Positions 55,795-64,000 of a DNA stretch of 64,000 bases are shown here, piece by piece. A model generated the notes under the pieces. The model was not told the DNA's origin. It made no database searches and saw only the letters and a list, made by a program, of their open reading frames with translations. How positions within the stretch are numbered: the first letter of the stretch is position 1; the number at the start of each line of letters is the position of its first letter. The translations under genes and the position numbers were made by a program. Source of the DNA: Euborellia annulipes (taxonomy: Eukaryota > Arthropoda > Insecta > Dermaptera > Anisolabididae); the NCBI GenBank assembly GCA_023213315.1, contig JAKCPI010007950.1, positions 1 to 64,000 on the forward strand, in the 5' to 3' direction.

Positions 55795-56584
55795 AGAAGA
55801 TAGAAAAAAATCTAAACGTTTCGAAGAATAAAAGCCATCCTTCACCAGGACATGGTCCAAGCCTTACGCAATTGTGTATTCCTACCTGGGTAATGCTATA
55901 AGTGCGACTAACGAATTAATCTCGCCAACAAGGACTAGATTATCGTTCCCTTAATATAAACAGTAGCTATTGTAAAGCTATTTTTATTTTAAACATATTG
56001 AAATGACTTTTATATTAATATATTCCCAACGCAGATAGACAAGAAGTCGTTCACATGGTGGTGGTGGTATGGGATTCAAATCCCTTCTTCCCCCTCCCTT
56101 TAACCAACCACCCTTTTGCTTTGCCTTGCCGTCAATTGGCTATTAGCCTCGTGAACTGAAACGCCGCGTTAATGGCCGTTGCTTGCCCTTTCCCCTTCTC
56201 GGTAGGCTTTGATCCCTAGTGACCTCCCTTGACTAAGGAGGAAGGGAGGTTTCGCGGTTGCCTGAATAGAGGTTCATCAGATGAGATTATGCTATAACAG
56301 GGAAAAGAGAGAGAGAGAGAGAGAATCCAGTTAAGGCATAAAGTACTACGTGGCTGGATGGATAGAGACAGAGTCAGATAGAGAGACAGACAGACAGACG
56401 CACACCTCCCCCCCCTCCCTCCCTACTTACTTCTTCTAACCCCTAGGTGCTGGAAGAGAGAGAAAGCGTAATTACGAGGGGCCAAATTAAGCACCCAGAC
56501 CAACCAGTAGCAGCTTCTCAAGTATATATATACACACACACACATACACACATACGCATACATCAAAAATCTCTTTGAATTATG
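55795..56584. other. GC-richer patch, no gene recognised
   Basis: 55,815-55,860 has a weak hammerhead-like set (CTGGTGA, GAAA, CGTT) with poor pairing. 56,040-56,290 is GC-richer (ACGCCGCGTTAATGGCCG) with no long frame. (GA)n lies at about 56,304-56,325 and (GACA)n near 56,384-56,399. Confidence 0.4.
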
Positions 56585-57330
56585 TTGAATTGATTTGCAT
56601 TTAAATAAATAAAAAGATCTTTTTTTTTCAAAAATTTTATGAGAAACCTTATAGCTTGTGCGGCTAATCACACCTTTATGTCTATTTTCTAAATTGATTG
56701 GTAGCCAAAGAAAGACTGAAACTATCATCCCTAGCACAAGAGGCGAAATCTTTGCCTCTGTTTTTATCAATTAAAAAAAAAATTTCAAATATTTTATGAA
56801 AAACCTCATAGCTTGTGCGGTTAGTCACAACTACATAAGTCTTCTATTTTCTAAATTGATTGTTAGCCAAAGAAACACTGGACCTATTATCCATCCCTAG
56901 CACAAGTAGGTGAAATCTTTACCTCTGTTTTTATATTGTAAATTTAAAAAAAATTTCAAATATTTTATGAAAAACCTCATAACCTGTGTGGTTAATCACA
57001 CCTTTATGTCTTTCTATTTTCTAAATTGATTGGTAGTCAAAAGAAGAACCGAACCTATCATCCCTAGCACAAGAGGCGAAATCTTTACCTCTGTTTTTAT
57101 AAATTTAAATTTTTTTTTTTCAAAATCTATTATGAAAAACCTCATAGCTTGTGCGGTTAATCACACCATTATGTCTTTTGTATTTTCTAAATTGATTGGT
57201 AGTCAAAAGAAGAACCGAACCCTATCATCCCTAGCACAAGAGGCGAAATCTTTACCTCTGTTTTTATAAATTAAAAAAAATACAAAGATTTTTTTTTAAT
57301 TTTATGAATACTGTGCTGTTAGTTACTCCT
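56585..57330. repeat. Tandem array, 157-172-bp units
   Basis: The anchor GAAAAACCTCATAGCTTGTG recurs at 56,641, 56,798, 56,969, 57,134 and, weakly, 57,306. Each unit carries TTCTAAATTGATTGGTAG, CCCTAGCACAAGAGGCGAAA and CTTTACCTCTGTTTTTAT. About four units; the last is decayed. Short frames here are repeats of one another. Confidence 0.9.
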
Positions 57331-58012
57331 TTATACCTCATATTTTTTTTTTTTTTTACAAACTCACAAACCAAATATTTGAAAAAAAAAAAAATTCGCA
57401 AATCTTCGTTCGGTATAATACACAAATTTCAAATTTTTGTTTTTATGTCCATCTCCATGTTAACACCCAACGAAGGTTTCCACTTGGGTGATATTAATAT
57501 ACTCATACAACCAACAACCCTCTAAAAGAAGAAGAAGAAGTTGTTCCCTCTTCCTCTTTACACTTACTTACTTAACTTCGCTCTCTCTCTCTCTATCTCG
57601 CTTTGCGCCTCCGTGGCAATAATGGTCGCTACGTATATTCACATTAACGGCCAATAAATACTGATGAAAACATCAAGATATATAAACTGAATTTATTATA
57701 TAGCTTCTATTTTAAATTGTATCCTATCTCTCCCCTCTCTTCTTCTTCTTTAGGGAGGAAATAATCATATTGTAGTAAATATATTATACACTCTGCCTCT
57801 ATCTAATAATATTATCGTAGTGCAAGATGGAAATAAAATAGGAAAAACAACAACTTTGTTTAATAATTAATTAAAACAAGGCGGGATATAATGCTTTTTA
57901 TCAATGAGGCGTTCAACAACCTCCTTCTTCTGGGCCACCCATTTTGACATTACAACGATCATGGTTACTGTTGTGGCCGGTTTAAAAAAAAATTATTCGT
58001 AAAAATATTTGA
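57331..58012. other. No gene seen
   Basis: Pyrimidine-rich tracts near 57,720-57,750. Nothing recognised. Confidence 0.4.
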
Positions 58013-58444
58013 ATTTATTAAAGTGAAACTTTTATTTGATGGCCTCAAATTTTCTCGCTCTTCTATCATGTCGCGTTACAAGCCGACAAGGCCAGAGGCT
58101 ACAAGCCATGACGTCACAAGCCCTGAAGACAAAAATAGGAAAGTTGAAATTTAATATATATAACGAATTATATTAAAAAAAAAATTATGAGTTCAATTTT
58201 TAAATTGATAAAATAAAATTTTTAAAATAATTTAAAATGATTCAAATCTTCAATATTGTTCTCAGTTTTTAACATGCGTCTATTGATTGATTTCCCATTT
58301 TTCCAATTATTAAGTTAAGATTAAAAACGCGATTTTAATACCCTTAATTGAATAATTTTCTGAAAATTTTCAGTTAAACGCCTACGATCCGAAAAAAGAA
58401 GTTTCACTTGCATCGTGGTTTCATAAAACCACACAATGATTTTT
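58013..58444 (+). repeat. Family J direct repeat, copy 1
   Basis: Matches 60,403-60,848 along its length: AAAGTGAAACTTTTATTTGA, ACAAGCC units with a TGACGTCA palindrome, AACATGCGTCTATTGATTGA, AACGCCTACGATCCGAAAA, TTTCACTTGCATCGTGG. Short inverted ends (AAGTGAAACTT/AAGTTTCACTT) lie inside shared flank. Confidence 0.85.
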
Positions 58445-59403
58445 TTTTATTAAGAATTATTCAGTGTTAAAGGCTTAATTTTTTTAGCTTCTGACTAAAT
58501 GGGTATTTTCAAAAATCACTTTCGTTATTCGTTGAAAATTGGAAAAAAAACGCCCATAAAAATTCGTCAATTAGTTTCGGAGTTGATGAGCAATAAAGGG
58601 TAAAAATTGAAATTAAATTTCACAATTATTATTCTATAATTAATTACATTTATAATAAATTTTAATTTTTGTATTTTAATCATTTAGAAAAGAAATTAAT
58701 TAAGAATTTAATAAAATTTTATATTCTAATAATTGAAAATTTTAAATATTTTTTGGTTAATTATTTTAAGTTCATTAAGACTATTTCTTGTCTTAACACA
58801 TTCTTGTGATTATTTGTCAGGTATAAATGTGTCAAGTCTAGTGCAAATGATAAATAATTTCCTATTTATACTCTTTTGCAAATGATGTTATTATATTCTT
58901 TTCTCTCCTTTTGTTGCAGGTAAAATCCAACTACACTTTTTATCTCCTCTCAAGTAGTAAGTGAATTCTTTATTTTTTTTCTATACTCCCCTGTTATTAA
59001 AAAAAAAAAAAAAAAAATTCATGCAAAATTTCCCAATACCCGATGCTAGGTGATAAAAGAACGAGGGAGAAAAAAAAAAAAAAAGAAATGGTTCGCATGT
59101 ATGCAGCATGCACGCATACACACGCACGCGTGTCTAATAGAGCCAGCCAGGCAGCCACCTCCCTCTGGCTCCTTCCTGGCGTGTGCCACGCAATTGGAAT
59201 GAAATCAAACCCACACACACACACACACACACGGGCTCTTTATTCATAATAATAATAATTTGAGTGATATTGGATCTCGAAAGTCAAAAAAAAAATAAAT
59301 AAAGATTGATTTTATTTTAATATGATTTGAATTTCAAGATTTTAATGATAATCAAATGGTTTTAAATATTTAAAATTTATTCTACTGTTCTTTAACCATA
59401 AAC
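58445..59403. other. AT-rich DNA with a family P fragment
   Basis: 58,545-58,660 carries GCCCATAAAAATTCGTC and GTTTCGGAGTTGATGAG, family P. (CA)n lies at about 59,212-59,232. Confidence 0.45.
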
Positions 59404-60310
59404 CACTCATATAACATATGTTGCAGGAATATTCCTATATTATAACATTGTGGGCAATATTGCAATAATTTTTTTATTTAAAGAAAATGGAAATTATTCA
59501 CCCTTGAGGATTTGTTTACATTCATGGAATACACAAATGAAAAGAATATATAAATATTTCTCTATACATTTCCTATGGGAGAAATCGTAACTTTAAGAAT
59601 TAATAACTCAAAAAGTTATAAGAAATTCCAGATGAAAATAATTTTCCTGTAATTCCGAGAAGGTCCTCTTTATGCATATAAAATTTCATTTCAAAATTCC
59701 AACGGGAAGTTGCCTAAATAGAGAGTGACAGACAGTCGGGCAGACAGACGGACATTAGCGAATTATATATATGGACCCGGTTATGTATGGTGGTGTGAAA
59801 AACAAAAATTCAAACATTGGTGAGGCAAGGGAATTTTTTTTAATTCTTTTTTTATAGTATATATATATATGTCCATATATTTATATTTATATGTTATATG
59901 CATATATATATATATATATATAAATATAGATAGTAAAAAATTTTCGAATAATTTGATTCAATTTAATAAATTGAGAATTTGTTTACAATATTTTAAGAAT
60001 ATTCCAGGAATATATTTTTTTTTGCAATATTTTTATAATATTGCAAAAAATTTTGACCTTAATATTTCAATTACTTATTTGAAGGGTTTTAAACTTAAAG
60101 AGTAAAAGTGATAAAAAAATTAATGGAATATTGCATCTCAATATACTGGGAGCAATAATATTGGATTGCAATATTCTCGGAATATTCCCCTGCAACTGAG
60201 CATAGGAATATTGTAGGAATCTTGAAGGCAATATTTCGAAAGTAATATTCCTGCAACATTCCAGAAATTTTATGTGCTGTGTGGTCAGTAACACTAGAGT
60301 ACCTGACCCA
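59404..60310. repeat. AATATT-rich region, possible TIR element
   Basis: TGTTGCAGGAATATTCC near the left edge and its inverted form (AGTAATATTCCTGCAACATT) near the right bound DNA dense in GGAATATT/GCAATATT motifs. It includes an inverted family O copy (59,560-59,775) and a (TA)n tract. Confidence 0.5.
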
Positions 60311-60402
60311 TATTTCAATATTTATTAACTAGGCGCCCCATCATCTCTACTTTATACTCTAAAGTGGGTTTGTACTTGAAGCCAGCGTCTCATTATTCAT
60401 TT

Positions 60403-60848
60403 ATTAAAGGTGAAACTTTTATTTGATCCTCTCAAATTTTTCGACTCTTCTATCAGCATGTCGCCTTACAAGCCGTGACGTCAATGGCCGTGACGCTACA
60501 AGCCATGACGTCACAAGCCGTGACGAAAAAAATAGGAAAGTTGAAATTTAATATATATGACCAATTATAAAAAAATAATTGTGAGATTTAATTATTCAAT
60601 TTTTAAATTGATAAAATATATTTTTTTTAAATAATTTAAAATAATTCAAATCTTCAATTGCTAAATAAATATTGTTCTCAGTTTTTAACATGCGTCTATT
60701 GATTTCCCATTTTCCAATTATTAAGTTAAGATTAAAAACGCGATTTTAATACCCTTAATTGAATAATTTTCTGAAAATTTACAGTTAAACGCCTACGATC
60801 CGAAAAAAAAGTTTCACTTGCATCGTGGTTTCATAAAATCACACAATT
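60403..60848 (+). repeat. Family J direct repeat, copy 2
   Basis: Same content as copy 1, with extra ACAAGCCGTGACG units (60,468-60,528). Confidence 0.85.
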
Positions 60849-60900
60849 TTTTGGTCGACGTTTCGGAATCAAATCAAACCTTTCCTCGGAACTAAAAATA
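60849..60900 (-). ncRNA. Degenerate hammerhead motif
   Basis: Minus strand CCGAGGA, imperfect stem II, GAAA, CGTC, with GTCGAC at stem I. Probably inactive. Confidence 0.35.
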
Positions 60901-61611
60901 ATATGATAGTGATTTTTTGAGCAAATTCTCCAGGATCCTATTTCATAAAATTTTTGATCTGACTTACTCAGGACCACAAAAAAAAACTTATTTTATTTTT
61001 GTGCCTTTTCTACAATGCCCTAGGCATAAACTTTCTCTTTTTATAAGAAAAAGAAAGAAATTTATCAATTATGAGATTTAATTAAGGCAAAGTAAACTAA
61101 TTTTTCTTTTTAATTATTTCTCCACATATTTTTTGAGGAAATAATTAACAACATTTTCTCTTTAGTAAATTCCTTATTATTGTTATCTATAATACAAAAT
61201 TTTAATAGATAAATTGAAAACAAAAGAATTCGTTTGATGGAAATTCCTTGACCAAAGAGTGAGTGGGGGGGGGGGGGGCTAGGAATTAATTCATCCACAA
61301 AAGGCATTTATCAATTATTCTATCTAACAATATTCGAATAGAAATTATCTTCTCTTCTTCAAAGCTTTCAAAAATACTACATAATCCTTTCTCTCTCTCT
61401 CTCTTCATTTACCAAGTTAATACATGCTGGTATTTCTTCATTAAGCGAATTTAAACCACCCCCGTGAATAGTTAGTCAAACTTTCTAGCTGCCTTTCGTC
61501 TATATAATAGCAAGAGATTAATTTCAAATAAATAATTTAAAGAAAGGTCAAATAATTCCTCTTTTATTTTTTTTTTCAATAGTCTAAAAACTACAATCAG
61601 GAAATTTTCTA

Positions 61612-62755
61612 CCACAATGAAAAAAAACCCATAAAAATCATTCAAGTTGGTTTCAGAGTTAATGTGTTAATTAGAAATTTAATTAATTAAATCTCACAGT
61701 TATTTTTTTCGATAATTAATATCAAATTTTATTTTTCAATCTAATTAAATTGATACAAAAATTAATTAAGATATTAAATTAATATATTTTTCAAAATTTT
61801 TCCTTTTTAAAGTTTTTTAAATACTAATTAAATTTTAGATATGCATATTTATTATTAAAATTTATTATATATTATCAATTATAGAATAATAATTGTGAGA
61901 TTTAAATTTAAAATTTTCTTTTTTCTTTGTAACGGATTAACTCTCAAACTACTTGTCGGATTTTTATGGTTTTTTTTTTCAAAGTGTAAAGAATTTTTGT
62001 GAAGAGCAATTAATAATACAAAATTTTTGTTTAATGAAAATTGATCTTTTCACAATTTTTCAATATATATTTAATATGGAGAAAATTTCTAATATAATTT
62101 CCCCCATGTATTTAGGTGTTGTTTTATAATAATTATACAATAACAACAAGCCATCGAGGCAGGCACTAAAAGGTATATAAGGTTTGAGGAAGAGGTTCAT
62201 TGCTATTTCTAAACCCCTCATGTCTTACGTAGCCTACATCCTGACATTTGATTGAAGCCTTAGGGGAGTGAAAATCCATAGAATAATAACAAATATTATT
62301 ATATAAACATCAAAAAAACATTTGTCATTCCAAACTCTATAATCAATCAGTCATTATTACAAATTTGAAACAAATCACGTTTCTTTTTTTTTCTTTTTTT
62401 TTCTAGACACAATAACTCACTCAAAAATAATCTGTTAAACAAATAGAACACGTGTTTTTTTTTTTTTTTTTATCAGAAACAGGCCGCACATCTAGGCTTA
62501 CCCCCTTACCCCCTCACGTCCCCGGACCCTCGTTTTATTGTCCAATTTTTTCAAAGAAATCTTTAAAATTTGGTATTTTTATTTCTAGACACCCTAAATG
62601 ATTTTTTTTTTTCGAAAATAAAACTCCCATGAAATCTTCTTTAAAAATAGCCCATAAAAATCCTTCAAGTAGTTTCTGAGTTGATGCGTTATAAAGAAAA
62701 AGTTAAAATTAAATCTCACATTTATTTTTTTATAATTAATCATATAAATATTAAA
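61612..62755. repeat. Family P, three decayed copies
   Basis: Copies at 61,612-61,730 (+), 61,862-61,990 (-) and 62,640-62,755 (+) share CCCATAAAAATC.TTCAAG, AGTTTCTGAGTTGATGCG and TTAAATCTCACA. Boundaries are unclear. Confidence 0.55.
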
Positions 62756-64000
62756 TTTGGTTTCCACAATTTTTTATTTTTTCTATTATATGAGTAAAAA
62801 AGATTTTAATTTAGAACTTTTATATTCAATTTATCGCTAAGGGCGGTCATGTGATGATGTCATCCTTAGGCTACAACTTTTTTTTATTATAATTATTTTT
62901 TTGTAATGTAAATGGTATTTTAACAAGGAACCTGTCATAGAGAGCAAAGATGAATATTGGGAGAAGTGAATTTCATGAGTAACGTTTGCAACGCTCTCAA
63001 GCGGAGAAACCTTGAACTAGAGTTGCTTCAAAAAAGCTTTTTAGTCCAATTTCATTCTAGACTTTCCAGCTAATTAATTAAAAGAAAAAAATTAATTATT
63101 TTTTAACACAATGATTACTAATTTAATTATCTACAAGATATAGAGCTCCTTTTTTTAAAATATCTTTTATTTAATGCGATTAATCTAAAAAAAAATTTTT
63201 TTTTTTTCGAAAATCAAAAAAAGGGCTTCTACAACTTGTAGATATTTTAAATAGCTTTAATTTAAAAAAAATTTGAGGTCGATAGCTTCTAAATTGTGGC
63301 CGCTGGAAAGTCCCAAAGTTAGCACCCTGAGACGCGCCCCTTAAAATAATATAAGTAAAATAATGAAAACATTAAACATAAATTAATAAAATATCAAGGC
63401 ATCAAAAAATCCTATTTTTGGATAATTCTTCAATAGAGCACTATTTGACCAAATTATAGAATTATCCAGAAAGATGTCTGTAACATAATTATGGACTTTA
63501 AAAAAATTTGAGAAATTTTTATTAAACTAAAACTGGAGGGTATGTAAATAATATGTATATTTCTAAAAAGAATATTAAATTTTGTAAAAAAAAAAAAGTT
63601 TAGGGTTTTTAGTACGAAAACCTAAAAAGAAAATTATTTTTTTTTATTAGAATAAATGACCCATTAAATGTCGAAAAAGAATCTTACTAAAATATATTCC
63701 TTCCTACAACCCAACCAATTATCGATTTCTATATAAAATTTTTTTTTTTTTATTTGAGGGAAAAGCTTAAATTACGGCATAAAAACCCTCAATAGCCTAC
63801 AAAAAAATCATTCCCCGGTTATTTACCCCTGGTGCATCGTGCACGGAGGCACGCACCAAACCCAAGTGCCGGTATCTAGCGTAATTGCCATTAACCCGGT
63901 TCCAATGTTGGGAGTGAGAGGCCCTTCACCTCCCTACTCCCCAAAAATCAGTCCCTTTCGGGACTGGTATCTCCTATCCTATCCCCTCTACCTTCTATAT
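62756..64000. other. AT-rich DNA; GC-richer right edge
   Basis: Mostly A/T runs. From about 63,815 the sequence becomes GC-richer and holds a perfect 7-bp hairpin CAGTCCC-TTTC-GGGACTG (63,949-63,966) and GGTGCATCGTGCACGGAGGC. No gene is recognised before the window ends. Confidence 0.4.

Noticed and set aside
55815..55860. Hammerhead-like set CTGGTGA, GAAA, CGTT
   Set aside because: A core residue is wrong and neither stem I nor stem II pairs well.
57030..57269. 79-codon frame with internal repeats
   Set aside because: It is the 157-172-bp tandem unit read twice.
1..64000. CRISPR arrays, bacterial operons or rRNA
   Set aside because: No regularly spaced short repeats with unique spacers, no ribosome-binding-site-linked frames and no rRNA motifs; the sequence is eukaryotic.

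Overview
This window looks like AT-rich, gene-poor eukaryotic DNA (roughly 70% A+T by eye), made mostly of nested mobile elements. I find no convincing complete protein-coding gene and no rRNA or snRNA gene. No open frame exceeds about 130 codons, and most short frames are chance readings of low-complexity DNA or of repeats. Introns with GT..AG borders, tRNA-derived SINEs, a Helitron end, and hAT, Harbinger-like, mariner-like and TTAA-flanked elements all say metazoan. Several motifs, such as the Helitron-like ends near 43.0-43.5 kb, are common in arthropods, so an arthropod is my best guess, without a species.

Layout. 0-7 kb: copies of an unclassified dispersed repeat (here family A: hairpin 5' end, CTTTCTC..GAGAAAG 3' end), small hAT-like elements and a TIR MITE. 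7-24 kb: AT-rich DNA with many small elements carrying hammerhead-ribozyme motifs, a Harbinger-like element, split SINE pieces, a hAT MITE with a perfect 8-bp target duplication, a LINE remnant and two coding-like scraps. 24-32.3 kb: the most unusual segment. About 8.1 kb is bounded by two copies of one hAT MITE and flanked on the outside by the same 8-bp sequence. Inside is a 7.3-kb imperfect palindrome whose arms hold later insertions, each with its empty site readable in the opposite arm. 32.3-36.2 kb: a further copy of the palindrome repeat, split by a 1.9-kb TIR element that carries a decayed spliced gene. 36-53 kb: family A copies, hAT MITEs, a mariner-type MITE, a Helitron nested in a hAT, and two long foldback elements. 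53-64 kb: two more TTAA-flanked elements, a 157-172-bp tandem array, a 430-bp direct duplication and AT-rich DNA with a degenerate repeat family.

The elements interact by insertion rather than by pathway. SINEs and hATs sit in family A, family A sits in the palindrome repeat, and a Helitron sits in a hAT. The strongest functional prediction is a set of very small hammerhead ribozymes. The copy at 21,931-21,979 keeps the full conserved core, a perfect 6-bp stem II and a perfect 8-bp stem I.
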